From: Nautiliaceae bacterium
GTDB lineage: Bacteria; Campylobacterota; Campylobacteria; Campylobacterales; Nautiliaceae
DNA length: 64,000 bases
NCBI GenBank assembly: GCA_027062285.1
Contig: JAMOTL010000090.1
Location: 1-64,000, forward strand
Direction: 5' to 3'
The notes below the pieces were generated by a model that saw only the letters and a list, made by a program, of their open reading frames with translations, was not told where the DNA came from and did no database searches. This document shows positions 35,304 to 45,018 of the stretch, piece by piece; the stretch's first letter is position 1; each line of letters opens with the position of its first letter. Both the position numbers and the translations under genes were made by a program.

Positions 35304-36011
35304 ATGGAACTGTTATATGAAGGAAAAGCCAAAAGAATTTATAAAACTGAAAAGCCTGATGAAGTAATATGTGAATATAAAGACTCATTGACAGCTTTTA
35401 ACGGAGAAAAAGCATCGCAAGAGAGTGGAAAAGGCGCGCTAAACTGTGCTATTACGACTCTTATTTTTGAAGCACTTGAAAAAGAAGGAATTCCTACTCA
35501 TTTAATAAAACAAATAGACGATACTAAACAACTGGTAAAGAAAGTTGAAATAATTCCGATAGAAGTAGTAGTAAGAAATATAGTAGCAGGCAGTCTTGCG
35601 AAAAGACTCGGACTTAAAGAAGGTGAAAAATTGCCTTTCCCTATCGTAGAATTTTATTACAAAAACGACGACTTAAACGACCCACTAATTAATGATGACC
35701 ATGCTATGATTTTAAATCTTGTGGATGACAGAAAAGAACTTGACTTATTAAGAGAATACGGTAGAAAAGTAAATGAATTTTTAATCAAATTTTTTGACAA
35801 AGTAGGATTAATTTTAGTAGACTTTAAAATTGAATTCGGAAAAGACAAAGAAGGCAATATAATTTTAGCCGATGAAATCACACCTGATTCTTGTAGATTA
35901 TGGGACAAAGAAACAGGTAAAAAACTTGATAAAGATTTATTTAGATTTAATCTTGGAAATATTAAAGAAGCATACAGTGAAGTATTAAACAGATTAAAGG
36001 AAGCAAAATGA
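35304..36011 (+). CDS. purC: phosphoribosylaminoimidazole-succinocarboxamide synthase
   Basis: PurC (SAICAR synthetase) joins CAIR and aspartate in purine synthesis. The 235-residue product shows LYEGKAKRIYKTE, the conserved FNGEKASQESGKGALNC segment, IPIEVVVRNIVAGSLAKRLG, and DEITPDSCRLWDKETGKKLDKD near the C terminus (each given here as short runs of the signature). It is followed by purS with a 4-base ATGA overlap and then purQ, the usual epsilonproteobacterial order. A Shine-Dalgarno AAAGGAG precedes the ATG. Confidence 0.97.
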   Translation: MELLYEGKAKRIYKTEKPDEVICEYKDSLTAFNGEKASQESGKGALNCAITTLIFEALEKEGIPTHLIKQIDDTKQLVKKVEIIPIEVVVRNIVAGSLAKRLGLKEGEKLPFPIVEFYYKNDDLNDPLINDDHAMILNLVDDRKELDLLREYGRKVNEFLIKFFDKVGLILVDFKIEFGKDKEGNIILADEITPDSCRLWDKETGKKLDKDLFRFNLGNIKEAYSEVLNRLKEAK

Positions 36012-36250
36012 AAGTAGCAGTAAACGTACATTTAAAAAAAGGGGTTTTAGATCCTCAAGGTAAAGCAGTCTTACACGCACTTGAAACTCTTGGATTTAAA
36101 AACGTAAAAGAAGTTAGAGTAGGAAAACAGATTATCATCGACATTGATACACAAGACAGAGAAAAAGCGATAAAAGAAGCTGAAGAAATGGCAAAAGAAC
36201 TTCTAGCTAATCCTGTAATCGAAAACTACGAAATAGAGGTTAAGGAATGA
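36008..36250 (+). CDS. purS: FGAM synthase subunit PurS
   Basis: PurS is the small linker subunit of the three-part phosphoribosylformylglycinamidine synthase (PurL-PurQ-PurS). The 80-residue product has VNVHLKKGVLDPQGKAV and the strand-turn KEVRVGKQIIIDI, both typical. It overlaps purC by four bases and purQ by four bases, so translation of the three is coupled. The small PurL partner is not in this window. Confidence 0.96.
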   Translation: MKVAVNVHLKKGVLDPQGKAVLHALETLGFKNVKEVRVGKQIIIDIDTQDREKAIKEAEEMAKELLANPVIENYEIEVKE

Positions 36251-36915
36251 AAGTAGGAGTAGTGGTATTCCCGGGGACAAACTGCGACAGAGATACAAAA
36301 TGGGCTTTTGAAAAGCTAGGCGCGGATGTTGATTTTATCTGGCATAGTGAAAAAGAACTTAAAAACTATGATTTAGTTGTTCTTCCTGGTGGTTTTAGCT
36401 ATGGGGATTATTTAAGAAGCGGTGCTATTGCCAGATTTTCACCTATTATGAACGCTGTTAGCGAATATGCTAAAAAAGGCGGATATGTTTTAGGTATCTG
36501 TAACGGATTTCAAATTTTATTAGAATCTCACCTGCTTCCGGGCGGAATGACTAGAAATGAAAATTTACATTTTATTTCTAAATTCCATCATTTAAAAGTA
36601 GTTGATAACAATAATAAATTCTTACAAAACTTAAACGTAGGAGACATCATAAATATCCCTATAGCACATGCCGAAGGAAACTATAAAGTCGATGAAAACA
36701 CTTTAAAAAGAATGTATGATAACGGGCAAGTAATCTTAAAATATTGTGACGCTAAAGGAAACGAACTGAACCCTAACGGCAGCGTAGATGCGATTGCCGG
36801 AATTTGTAACGAGACAAAAAACGTTTTTGGTCTTATGCCACACCCTGAAAGAGCTATGGAAAGTATATTAGGCGGTGAAGACGGAGTAAAAATGTTAGAG
36901 GGATTTTTTAAATGA
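36247..36915 (+). CDS. purQ: FGAM synthase glutaminase subunit PurQ
   Basis: PurQ is the class I glutaminase that supplies ammonia to PurL. The 222-residue product shows VVVFPGTNCDRDT, the oxyanion PGGFSYGDYLRSGAIA, the nucleophile Cys in LGICNGFQIL, and the His/Glu of the triad in MPHPERAM. It overlaps purS by four bases, and an M23 peptidase gene begins four bases before its end, so unrelated genes are joined in the same transcript. Confidence 0.97.
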   Translation: MKVGVVVFPGTNCDRDTKWAFEKLGADVDFIWHSEKELKNYDLVVLPGGFSYGDYLRSGAIARFSPIMNAVSEYAKKGGYVLGICNGFQILLESHLLPGGMTRNENLHFISKFHHLKVVDNNNKFLQNLNVGDIINIPIAHAEGNYKVDENTLKRMYDNGQVILKYCDAKGNELNPNGSVDAIAGICNETKNVFGLMPHPERAMESILGGEDGVKMLEGFFK

Positions 36916-38012
36916 AAAAATTTATAATTATTCTCTTTTCTTTTTCTCTTCTTTTAGCATATAAAGTAGAAACAAAAAAATGGACTACAAAAGACACTTT
37001 TTACGGATTTTTAAAGAAAAATTCATTACCCGTTTCAATTTATTACAATCTTCCCTCTCAAATAAAAAGAAAAGTAAAAAGAATTCCTGTAGGTGAAACA
37101 ATATTCTTACTAAAAAACAATAATATTTTAAAACAGGCTTTAATTCCTATAGATTCTAAAAATCAAATTCAAATAATCAACGAAAACGGAAAATATATTA
37201 CAAAAATAGTTCCTATAATGTATGACACCAGAAAAAGATATACTGAAATAAATATTAACAATAACTTAAATTACGATATTTATAACTCCACCCATTCAAG
37301 AACTCTCACTTCCAAATTAATTGATATTTTTAATGACAAAGTTAATTTCAGAGCAATTCCGAAAAATACGAAAATAAAAATTTTATATGAAGAAAAATTA
37401 AGATACGGAAAAATAAAAGATATAAAAATAATATATGCTTCCATAAAAAGCAAATATTATACTTATAACGCTTTTTTAAATCCTTATGACGGAAGATATT
37501 ATGATGAAAAAGCCAGAAGTTTAAAAGGGATGTTCTTACCGGCTCCTTTAAAATACAAAAGAATTTCTTCGAAATTCGGTATGAGATACCATCCTATCTT
37601 ACATAAATGGCGAATGCATGATGGAATCGATTATGTAAACAGAATAGGAACACCGATTCACAGTGTAGCTGACGGTAAAATTATTTATAAAGGCTGGATA
37701 AAAGGATATGGAAAAACAGTAAAAATTAAACATAAAAACGGCTATATAACAATATACGCACATCTTAAAAGCTGGCCAAGAGGAATATATAACGGAAAAT
37801 GGGTCAAACAAGGTCAAATAATAGGATATCTTGGAAATACAGGATTATCTACCGGGCCTCATTTACATTTCGGTGTTATGAAAAACGGGAGATGGATAAA
37901 CCCGGTTAAAATAAAAAATTCTGCAAAAATTACTCTTTGGGGCAAAAAAAGAAAACAATTTTTATCATATATCAATTCTCTTCAAAAAGAATATAATATA
38001 GCTTTAAAATGA
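36912..38012 (+). CDS. M23-family metallopeptidase (peptidoglycan endopeptidase)
   Basis: This 366-residue exported protein has a signal peptide (MKKFIIILFSFSLLLAYK), an N-terminal OapA/LysM-like region (about 40-230) and a C-terminal LytM domain with the zinc ligands H and D in RMHDGIDY and the GPHLHFGV motif (second HxH). Such enzymes cut peptide cross-links, and in Helicobacter and Campylobacter related Csd/Pgp proteins set helical cell shape. Whether this is a shape determinant here is inference. It overlaps purQ and the next gene by four bases each. Confidence 0.9.
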   Translation: MKKFIIILFSFSLLLAYKVETKKWTTKDTFYGFLKKNSLPVSIYYNLPSQIKRKVKRIPVGETIFLLKNNNILKQALIPIDSKNQIQIINENGKYITKIVPIMYDTRKRYTEININNNLNYDIYNSTHSRTLTSKLIDIFNDKVNFRAIPKNTKIKILYEEKLRYGKIKDIKIIYASIKSKYYTYNAFLNPYDGRYYDEKARSLKGMFLPAPLKYKRISSKFGMRYHPILHKWRMHDGIDYVNRIGTPIHSVADGKIIYKGWIKGYGKTVKIKHKNGYITIYAHLKSWPRGIYNGKWVKQGQIIGYLGNTGLSTGPHLHFGVMKNGRWINPVKIKNSAKITLWGKKRKQFLSYINSLQKEYNIALK

Positions 38013-38977
38013 GGATAGTCTTATTAATTTTTTCTTCACTTTTTTTTCTTTACGGGGAAATAATAAAATATCAAAATATAAAACCTTATTATTATAAAAA
38101 TCAACTTGTTAATTTAAAAGCAAAGATAATATTATCTTCCCCAAAAGAACTTCATGCTATTCCTTCATATAATGTCGAATCTAATTTAACACAAAAAAAT
38201 CCCTATCTTTATAATTTGGATATCAAATTTAAAGCTGACGAAGAAGAACATAAATTAATGCTAATAGCTAAAAAATTTTATAAAGAAATCGATTTAGATA
38301 ACCTGATTAATATAAAAAATATCAATCCGCCAAAAAACTTTTCAAAAGTATTTGCTGATAATCTTAAAATAATAAATCCGATTTCTTCAAAATACGACGA
38401 AAATTCAACGATATTATCATTTACGATAAAATGTAAAAATTGTAATATTAATGATTTTAACCTAGGATTTAAAGAACACAATTTAACTTTAATTTCCCAA
38501 AATGAGGCTTCATATTATGCTATCATTCCGAATAATATAAAAAAATTAAATTTTTATTATTTTAATTTAAAAAATGAAAAATTTGAAAAAATAGAAATTC
38601 CTATAAAATTAAAACAAGATACCATAAGTACCCAGACTGAATTAAATCCGGAAGAAAATAATTTTTTTAATCTTGTAAATATTTTAATACTGATTTTAAT
38701 CGCTTTTGGACTAATAATATTTTTGATTTATCAAAAAGTATGGCTACTTATTTTTCCTATTCTGTTAAGTGGTTTTCTAATTTATAAACTCTTACCAAAA
38801 GGAGAAATAATTCTTTCAAGAAATACAAAAGTACAAATTCTTCCTACAAAACAATCTACAGTAATTTACATTTCAAGAGGTAATGAAAAAGCAAAAGTCC
38901 TCAATAAACTCGATAAATATACCAAAATAAAAATAAATAAAAAAATAGGATGGGTAAAAAATGAAGATATTAGATAG
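38009..38977 (+). CDS. membrane protein with C-terminal SH3-like domain
   Basis: This 322-residue protein has a signal peptide (MRIVLLIFSSLFFLYGE), a periplasmic beta-rich region (20-215, with YYYKNQLVNLKAKI and a CKNC pair) reminiscent of BatD, two adjacent membrane helices (about residues 220-262) and a C-terminal 55-residue SH3b-like domain (TKVQILPTKQSTVIYISRG, then IGWVKNEDI). The order resembles BatD/BatE-type aerotolerance proteins, but I do not claim membership. It lies between the M23 peptidase and plsC genes with short overlaps on both sides. Confidence 0.75.
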   Translation: MRIVLLIFSSLFFLYGEIIKYQNIKPYYYKNQLVNLKAKIILSSPKELHAIPSYNVESNLTQKNPYLYNLDIKFKADEEEHKLMLIAKKFYKEIDLDNLINIKNINPPKNFSKVFADNLKIINPISSKYDENSTILSFTIKCKNCNINDFNLGFKEHNLTLISQNEASYYAIIPNNIKKLNFYYFNLKNEKFEKIEIPIKLKQDTISTQTELNPEENNFFNLVNILILILIAFGLIIFLIYQKVWLLIFPILLSGFLIYKLLPKGEIILSRNTKVQILPTKQSTVIYISRGNEKAKVLNKLDKYTKIKINKKIGWVKNEDIR

Positions 38978-39662
38978 CATAATCAGTATATTAAAATTTA
39001 TTTACGGCTTTGCTTATTTAGCAATAGTTTCACTGCTTATTGCGATAAATCCCAAATGGGAGCTTAAACTCAGAAAAAAAGCTTCAAAAATCTTAACAAG
39101 TTTAATCGCTAAAGAAATTATTATAGAGGGTGAAATTGACCCTACAGCCAATATACTCATGGGGAATCATACAAATAACCTTGATATACCACTTATGGAA
39201 ACAGTCTACGGAAATGAAAAAATAATATGGGTTGCCAAAGATGAAATAGCAAAAATGCCCATTTTTAAATATCTTGTTACAAAAAGCGATATGATTTTAG
39301 CCAACAGAAACGATAAAAGAGCTATCATAAAAATGATAAAAGATATAAAAGAAAAAACGCAAAAAGGATATAAAGTATTTTTATTCCCCGAAGGCACAAG
39401 AAACAAAGGTGATTATACAAAACTTTTAAAATTTAAAAACGGCCCTAAAGGTATTGTGGAAAAACTAAATTTAAAAGTCCAACCGTTTGTCATAATAAAC
39501 CTCCCAAAAGCATTTAAAAAACATCCTTTCAGAATTGAAAAACAGCCTATAAAAGTTGTTTTTTTAGAGAGTTTTTATCCGTATGAAGGATGGTATGAAG
39601 ATATGAGAAATAAAATGCAGGATGTTTTAGACAAAGAATACGGTTTAAACAAAAATTCATAA
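38961..39662 (+). CDS. plsC: 1-acyl-sn-glycerol-3-phosphate acyltransferase
   Basis: PlsC acylates lysophosphatidic acid to phosphatidic acid at the inner membrane. The 233-residue product has an N-terminal membrane helix (LKFIYGFAYLAIVSLLIAI), the catalytic H-x4-D motif NHTNNLD (about residue 70), the FPEGTR substrate motif and a VQPFVIINLP segment. The length is typical. It overlaps the preceding gene by 17 bases. The paralogue situation in this genome is unknown. Confidence 0.92.
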   Translation: MKILDSIISILKFIYGFAYLAIVSLLIAINPKWELKLRKKASKILTSLIAKEIIIEGEIDPTANILMGNHTNNLDIPLMETVYGNEKIIWVAKDEIAKMPIFKYLVTKSDMILANRNDKRAIIKMIKDIKEKTQKGYKVFLFPEGTRNKGDYTKLLKFKNGPKGIVEKLNLKVQPFVIINLPKAFKKHPFRIEKQPIKVVFLESFYPYEGWYEDMRNKMQDVLDKEYGLNKNS

Positions 39663-39674
39663 AAAGGAGCTGCT

Positions 39675-40061
39675 TTGAAGTTCGATACAATGCTGGCAAT
39701 CGGAATCGGAGGATTTATAGGTGCGATTTTAAGAGCTTATACAACGGGTCTGGTAAACGGATTGGTAAAACACGACATTCCTTTTGGAACCCTTGCGGTC
39801 AACTGGATAGGAAGCTTGATTTTAGGTATTTTAATAGGTCTTATACAGTTTCACATTATAGAAAATCCTTATTTAAAATCACTTTTAACTACAGGGATGA
39901 TGGGAGCTCTTACCACTTTTTCAACATTTGCAATTGAAAGTTTCTTTTTAATTAAAAACGGCCTTATTATTGAAAGTTTGGTTTATATCTCATTAAATGT
40001 TATCGGCAGTATAATTTTGGCAGCAGCCGGATTCAAATCAATCCAAGCAATTTATGGATAA
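39675..40061 (+). CDS. crcB: fluoride ion channel CrcB (Fluc)
   Basis: CrcB forms a dual-topology dimeric channel that expels fluoride. The 128-residue product has four membrane helices with GGFIGAILRAY, LAVNWIGSLILGIL and the central TTFSTFAIE motif. It begins with TTG at 39675, set by AAGGAG six bases upstream; an ATG four codons later lacks such spacing. Only one copy is seen, consistent with a homodimer. It overlaps mtfA by eight bases. No fluoride riboswitch-like leader is visible. Confidence 0.93.
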   Translation: MKFDTMLAIGIGGFIGAILRAYTTGLVNGLVKHDIPFGTLAVNWIGSLILGILIGLIQFHIIENPYLKSLLTTGMMGALTTFSTFAIESFFLIKNGLIIESLVYISLNVIGSIILAAAGFKSIQAIYG

Positions 40062-40863
40062 TTTTGCTAAATTTCTACTCCTTTTATGGACTCTTTTTTT
40101 TCTTATTGTTTTATTCAATATTTATAAATATTTTAAATATAAAAAAAGTTTAAAAAAATTAAAATCACAACCTTTGGACTACAAATATAAAACCTATTTA
40201 AACAATTTACCTTTATATAAGAACTTACCTTCGAATTTAAAAAAAATTATCGAATATAAAATTCAAAGATTTTGGCTGGAAAAAAATATTATTCCCGTTT
40301 ATTTAACACTCAGTGATGAAATAAAAACATTAATAGCATTTTACGGTTGTATTTTAACTATAGGTTATGAAGAGTATTGTTATCCTCGTCTACAGTATAT
40401 TTATATCTATCCTAAAGCTATAAAAAAGACCGTATATAGGGATTATATAGTAGAGAATGATGTAATAATTAGCGGTGAAGCTTTAAAAGACAGTGTAATA
40501 ATCTCATGGCACGACGCAAAATATCAAATTTATAAACATTCAAAAAGAAACGTAATTATTCACGAATTTGCGCATATATTAGACTTTGACGACGGAGTCG
40601 GCGACGGTATTCCTCCACTTGATAAAGACGAAATAAAAAATTGGAAAAAATATATTCTTTCAACATATAACAGATTAAAAAAACATAAACAAGAAATTTT
40701 TATAGACGAATACGCCCTTACAAACGAATCGGAATTTTTTGCTGTTATATCCGAATATTATTTTACTTCTCCTAAAACGTTAATTATTCACTATCCCGAA
40801 CTTTATTCTGAATTAAAAAAATTTTATAAAATTGATACTTTCGAAATTTTAAAAAATTCGTAA
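40054..40863 (+). CDS. mtfA: MtfA-family zinc peptidase
   Basis: MtfA (YeeI) binds the Mlc repressor in E. coli and has aminopeptidase activity; here the partner is unknown. The 269-residue product has an N-terminal membrane helix (residues 4-24), the zinc motif IIHEFAHILDFDDG (HExxH, about residue 168), and later glutamate-rich ESEFFAVISEYYF containing the third ligand. The E. coli protein has no such membrane helix, so this is a membrane-anchored version. It is the last gene before the tRNA cluster. Confidence 0.88.
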   Translation: MDNFAKFLLLLWTLFFLIVLFNIYKYFKYKKSLKKLKSQPLDYKYKTYLNNLPLYKNLPSNLKKIIEYKIQRFWLEKNIIPVYLTLSDEIKTLIAFYGCILTIGYEEYCYPRLQYIYIYPKAIKKTVYRDYIVENDVIISGEALKDSVIISWHDAKYQIYKHSKRNVIIHEFAHILDFDDGVGDGIPPLDKDEIKNWKKYILSTYNRLKKHKQEIFIDEYALTNESEFFAVISEYYFTSPKTLIIHYPELYSELKKFYKIDTFEILKNS

Positions 40864-40880
40864 TTTTTCGCTGAAAACCC

Positions 40881-40909
40881 TTGACTTTAGGAACTCATTT
40901 TCATATAAT
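40881..40909 (+). promoter_or_regulatory. promoter of the tRNA cluster
   Basis: TTGACT (40881-40886) and TATAAT (40904-40909) with a 17-base spacer lie 32 bases upstream of tRNA-Lys. Confidence 0.8.
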
Positions 40910-40941
40910 TTCACCCACACAACGACAAGTTGTGAGGAAAA

Positions 40942-41017
40942 GACCCGTTAGCTCAGTCGGTAGAGCATCTGCCTTTTAAGCAGAGGGCCGCTGGTTCGAA
41001 TCCAGCACGGGTCACCA
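40942..41017 (+). tRNA. tRNA-Lys (anticodon TTT)
   Basis: Acceptor GACCCGT/ACGGGTC with encoded ACCA, D arm GCTC/GAGC, anticodon arm TCTGC-CTTTTAA-GCAGA (anticodon TTT) and T arm CTGG-TTCGAAT-CCAG are all intact. It is the first of four tRNAs. Confidence 0.97.
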
Positions 41018-41020
41018 TCT

Positions 41021-41096
41021 GTCCCCATCGTCTAGTGGTCTAGGATACCGCCCTTTCACGGCGGCGACACGGGTTCGAATCCCGTTGGGGACGCCA
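41021..41096 (+). tRNA. tRNA-Glu (anticodon TTC)
   Basis: Acceptor GTCCCCA/TGGGGAC with encoded GCCA, anticodon arm CCGCC-CTTTCAC-GGCGG (anticodon TTC) and T loop TTCGAAT are intact. It follows tRNA-Lys by three bases, so the two share a precursor. Confidence 0.97.
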
Positions 41097-41145
41097 CTTC
41101 TAAATACTTTATTTATTTTCAACTATTGACACTTTTTATAAACAT

Positions 41146-41221
41146 GGTCGCTTAGCTCAGTTGGGAGAGCACCAGCCTTACAAGCTGGGGGTCGCAGGTT
41201 CGAGCCCTGCAGCGACCACCA
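41146..41221 (+). tRNA. tRNA-Val (anticodon TAC)
   Basis: Acceptor GGTCGCT/AGCGACC with encoded ACCA, anticodon arm CCAGC-CTTACAA-GCTGG (anticodon TAC, with the usual T33) and T loop TTCGAGC are intact. Compare the second tRNA-Val at 49985. Confidence 0.97.
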
Positions 41222-41237
41222 TCTACAATCCCAATTT

Positions 41238-41314
<77 letters not shown>

Positions 41315-41441
41315 TTACTTCAAAAACTCTCATTTAAAAATCATCTTATTTTTTAACAATTCCGAATAATTTTAATACTTATTTTTATTTTGCAAATTTA
41401 AACACTTAAACTTAACCCGACAATAAAATTCAAAACATTAT

Positions 41442-41789
41442 TCAATGTTTTTTATTTTTGAATTTTTTATATTTTTCTATTTCTTTTTTTAACTGTTTTA
41501 CTACGAATGAAATTACAAATGCATCATCTATAAATCCGATCCCCGGTAAAAAATCAGGAATTATATCTGAGGGTAATACCACATAAGCAAGTGCTCCGGC
41601 AATAGTTGCATAAACAGTGGGTGAAAGTGAATAATTTTTATCGTTTATCATTTCAAAAAGAAGTTTCATATCTTCTAAAAAACTAAGATTTTTGAATTTT
41701 CCAAAAAAGCTTTTTACTTCATCTTCTTTAAAATCATTTTTTAATTCTTCTGTTAATTTTAATGCTTCTTGCTTTTCTTTTTCAGTCAT
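41442..41789 (-). CDS. DUF1232 (YkvA-like) membrane protein
   Basis: This 115-residue protein has a charged N-terminal half (TEKEKQEALKLTEELKN) and the DUF1232 core: LSPTVYATIAGALAYVVLPSDIIPDFLPGIGFIDDAFVISFV, recognised by the VLPSDIIPDFLPG turn between two short helices. The function is unknown; family members are small membrane-associated proteins. It is divergent from the MIP18-like gene, separated by 86 bases. Confidence 0.88.
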   Translation of the reverse strand: MTEKEKQEALKLTEELKNDFKEDEVKSFFGKFKNLSFLEDMKLLFEMINDKNYSLSPTVYATIAGALAYVVLPSDIIPDFLPGIGFIDDAFVISFVVKQLKKEIEKYKKFKNKKH

Positions 41790-41875
41790 TTTTCTACTTT
41801 TTATTTATATTTTATCAAAATAACAAGTATCATTTAATTATATTATTATATAATTTGTTAAAAAAAAGGAAAAAT

Positions 41876-42190
41876 ATGGACTACTTTAAAGTAATTCAAA
41901 CGCTTGAAAGTATTCAGCACCCGGCGATCGCCACAAGTTTAATTAATTTAGGAATTCTTCAAGATATTGATTTTGATGAAAAAAACAATAAATTAAAAGC
42001 TACATTTGTATGGCCTTTTCCAAATATCCCGATAAGAGACCAAATAATAAATTCTGTTAAAATCCCTCTAAATCAACTCGGATTAGATTTAGAATACAAT
42101 GAAAGAATAATGAATGAAAACGAAAAACAAAAATTTTTAGAACTTGAAAAACAATATTGGAGAGGCGGATCAGCCGGATGTGGAATGTAA
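41876..42190 (+). CDS. small MIP18/DUF59-like protein
   Basis: This 104-residue protein resembles the MIP18 (DUF59) domain used in iron-sulfur cluster assembly: LESIQHPAIATSLINLGILQDIDFD, then IPIRDQIINSVKIPL, in the order of the family core, but the canonical Asp-Pro-Glu after the first helix is replaced by HPAI and the usual Cys before the arginine (CPLRD-type) is Pro-Asn-Ile. The chain ends GGSAGCGM, where a single terminal Cys could bind a cluster or metal. The start 41876 is preferred over an in-frame upstream ATG because AAAAGGAAAA precedes it. Its function may be Fe-S related; this is inference. Confidence 0.65.
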   Translation: MDYFKVIQTLESIQHPAIATSLINLGILQDIDFDEKNNKLKATFVWPFPNIPIRDQIINSVKIPLNQLGLDLEYNERIMNENEKQKFLELEKQYWRGGSAGCGM

Positions 42191-43156
42191 CTATTTAGAA
42201 AGCAAAATTCCTATCCATTTTGTTCTCTCATAACTCATAAATGCCAACTTGAGCGTCATTGTAAGAGGCACAGCTAAAAATGTTCCGACAATACCAAAAA
42301 CCCATCCCCATAAAAGAAGAGAAAAGAAAACTACAGCCGGAGATAAATCCAATCCGTCTCCCATAAGTTTCGGCTCTATAACATTTGAAATTATATTATT
42401 TATAATCACGTATCCTATCGTAACATAAACGACTACTTTTAAATCATAAGTAATAAACGCAATCAAAATTCCTGGAATCGCAGCTACTATTGAACCTACA
42501 ACGGGAATAAAATTAAACACAAAAGCCATTATCCCAAAAAGCCAAGCATACGGAATTTTAAAATATAAAAGCATAAGTGCCACCGAAATACCGGTAAGGG
42601 CTGATGTAAAAGTTTTAATAATAAAATATTTTTGTGTATTTTTAAAAAAAAGTTCAAATGTTTCTTCACTTTCCGTTATCAAAGAGAGTTTTTTACTGAA
42701 ATTTTTAGATTCGAAAATCATAAACGATACGCCTATAAACACAATCAAAAAACTTTTTATTAAATTGCCTGCTTTAGACAAAAATGCCTTTATTACAGGT
42801 ATAAAATCTATATTGCTCAAATAAGTATTGTCAATTTTTATACCGAAATCTTTTAAATATTCATTTATTTGAATAATAAGAGAAACAAACTTATCCTGAT
42901 AAAAAGAAGCATTTTGTAAAAATTCTTTAAGAGATGAATTAATTACGGCAAACATAACTACAAATACTAAAATAACCAAAAACGCGGCAAAAATATACCC
43001 TACTAAAAGAGGCATTCCTCTTTTTTCAAAAAAAGCTACCAATGGATAAATCAAAATAGTTAAAAATATGGAAAGAATTAAATAAATCAGAAAAGGAGAA
43101 AGAAATTTAAGACCGATAATAGTAATAATTGCTGCTGCTATATATAAAATATTCAT
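42191..43156 (-). CDS. AI-2E family transporter (second copy)
   Basis: This 321-residue integral membrane protein is of the same family as the 3629-4636 product but is not a close duplicate. It has paired N-terminal helices (about 1-45), a helix near 55-80, a soluble region (80-140), helices near 145-165, 195-215 and 215-250 with FNFIPVVGSIVAAIPG, and a C-terminal LLLWGWVFGIVGTFLAVPLT segment typical of the family. The substrate is unknown. It shares one base with the lepA stop region and follows lepA in one transcript. Confidence 0.85.
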   Translation of the reverse strand: MNILYIAAAIITIIGLKFLSPFLIYLILSIFLTILIYPLVAFFEKRGMPLLVGYIFAAFLVILVFVVMFAVINSSLKEFLQNASFYQDKFVSLIIQINEYLKDFGIKIDNTYLSNIDFIPVIKAFLSKAGNLIKSFLIVFIGVSFMIFESKNFSKKLSLITESEETFELFFKNTQKYFIIKTFTSALTGISVALMLLYFKIPYAWLFGIMAFVFNFIPVVGSIVAAIPGILIAFITYDLKVVVYVTIGYVIINNIISNVIEPKLMGDGLDLSPAVVFFSLLLWGWVFGIVGTFLAVPLTMTLKLAFMSYERTKWIGILLSK

Positions 43157-44937
43157 CAGTCTATCTTCAATACGCTCAAAAATGCTTCTTGAGGAATATT
43201 TACTTTTCCAATCGCTTTCATTCTTTTTTTACCTTTTTTTTGCTTTTCAAGAAGTTTTCTTTTTCTTGAAATATCTCCTCCGTAACATTTTGCCGTTACG
43301 TCTTTTCTAAGAGCTTTTACCGTCTCACGTGCGATAATTTTGTTTCCGATACTTGCTTGTATCGCAACCTCAAAAAGCTGTCTAGGAATAAGCTCTTTCA
43401 TGACTTTTATAAGCTCTCTTCCCTTTTTCTCGGCTTTATCGCGAGGTACAATAATACTCAAAGCATCCACAGGTTCCCCCGCAACTCTTATATCCATTTT
43501 CACAAGATCCCCCTCTTTATATCCGATAGGTTCATAATCAAAACTCGCATAACCTTTTGTAAGCGTTTTTAATTTATCGTAAAAATCGGTTACGATTTCG
43601 TTTAAAGGAATTTCATACTCAAGCAATACCCTCTCAGGCGATAAATAGTCCATTTTTAGCTGAATTCCGCGCTTTTCATTTAAAAACTGGATTAAGTTTC
43701 CCACATACTCAGCAGGTGTTAAAATAGTCGCTTTTACGTAAGGTTCGTATATTTTCTCAATTTTATTTGGAGGAGGCAGTTCGCTTGGGTTACTCACTTC
43801 AATTTCGCTGCCGTCTGTCAGTTTTACTTTATATGTAACACTTGGTGCAGTGGCTATAAGCTCTATCCCAAATTCTCTCTCCAGTCTTTCTTTTATAACC
43901 TCCATATGAAGCATTCCAAGAAACCCTACTCTAAATCCAAAACCCAAAGCCTGGGAAGTTTCGGGCTCAAACGTAATGGAATCATCGTTTAATTTAAGCT
44001 TTTCAAGAGCATCCCTTAAATCATCGTATTTATCCGTATCTATAGGATAAATTCCGGCAAAAACGAAACTTTTAGCTTCGCTCATCTCTTCAACAGGCTC
44101 GCCTGCCGGATTTTTCGCCATGGTAATCGTATCTCCCACTCTGATATCGGCCACGTTTTTAAGTCCCATAACAACCACGCCGATTTCACCGGTTTTGATT
44201 TCATCCGTTTTTAGTTTTCTTAAAGGATGCGGATAATATAGATCTAAAACTTTATGTTTTTTACCTGTACCCATTACAAGTGCTTCTTCACCTTTTTTAA
44301 TGCTTCCGTCAAACACCCTAACAAGACATACCGCTCCAAGATAATTATCAAACCAGCTATCGTAAATTAGTGCTTTCGTAGGAGCTTTAGGGTCACCATT
44401 AGGGGCTGGAACTCTTTCAATAATAGCATCTAAGAGCTCTTCAATCCCTTCTCCTGTTTTCGCACTTACCATAATTGCTTCACTTGCGTCTATTCCTATA
44501 GTGGTTTCTATCTCCTCCGCAACTCTTTCAGGCTCGGCACTTGGCAAATCGATTTTATTAATTACCGGAATTATTTCAAGGTCGTTTTCAATCGCCATAT
44601 AAACATTGGCTAACGTCTGAGCTTCCACCCCCTGACTCGCATCAACTACTAAAAGAGCCCCTTCGCTTGATTTTAACGATTTACTTACTTCATGAGAAAA
44701 ATCGACATGACCCGGTGTATCTATCAGATTTAATATATGTCCTTTATACTCAAGTCTAACACTTTGGGCTTTTATCGTAATACCTCTTTCTTTTTCGATA
44801 TCCATCGTATCAAGAAGTTGATCTTCTTTTTCTCTTTCGGTAATTCCTCCGCAAAATTCTATTAATCTGTCCGCCAAAGTACTTTTTCCATGGTCAATAT
44901 GCGCAATAATGGAAAAGTTTCTTATTTTATCTTGCAT
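43156..44937 (-). CDS. lepA: elongation factor 4 (LepA)
   Basis: LepA is a ribosome-bound GTPase linked to back-translocation and to 30S assembly or initiation. The 593-residue product has G1 [17 protein letters not shown]3 DTPGH, G4 NKID, the EF-G-like domains and the LepA-specific C terminus with [23 protein letters not shown] (shown by [13 protein letters not shown]). The length is normal. It is divergent from the yfdX-family gene. Confidence 0.98.
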   Translation of the reverse strand: MQDKIRNFSIIAHIDHGKSTLADRLIEFCGGITEREKEDQLLDTMDIEKERGITIKAQSVRLEYKGHILNLIDTPGHVDFSHEVSKSLKSSEGALLVVDASQGVEAQTLANVYMAIENDLEIIPVINKIDLPSAEPERVAEEIETTIGIDASEAIMVSAKTGEGIEELLDAIIERVPAPNGDPKAPTKALIYDSWFDNYLGAVCLVRVFDGSIKKGEEALVMGTGKKHKVLDLYYPHPLRKLKTDEIKTGEIGVVVMGLKNVADIRVGDTITMAKNPAGEPVEEMSEAKSFVFAGIYPIDTDKYDDLRDALEKLKLNDDSITFEPETSQALGFGFRVGFLGMLHMEVIKERLEREFGIELIATAPSVTYKVKLTDGSEIEVSNPSELPPPNKIEKIYEPYVKATILTPAEYVGNLIQFLNEKRGIQLKMDYLSPERVLLEYEIPLNEIVTDFYDKLKTLTKGYASFDYEPIGYKEGDLVKMDIRVAGEPVDALSIIVPRDKAEKKGRELIKVMKELIPRQLFEVAIQASIGNKIIARETVKALRKDVTAKCYGGDISRKRKLLEKQKKGKKRMKAIGKVNIPQEAFLSVLKID

Positions 44938-45018
44938 TAACTGCCTTTTTTGTCGTAATTATAACACATCTCTTTTGTTAAATTATTGTTAAAAATTAAA
45001 AAACAAATATAAATAAAC

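Noticed and set aside
41130..41150. TTGACA followed by TATAAA just before tRNA-Val(TAC)
   Set aside because: The spacer is about eight bases, too short for a sigma-70 promoter; the tRNA is probably transcribed from the upstream cluster promoter.
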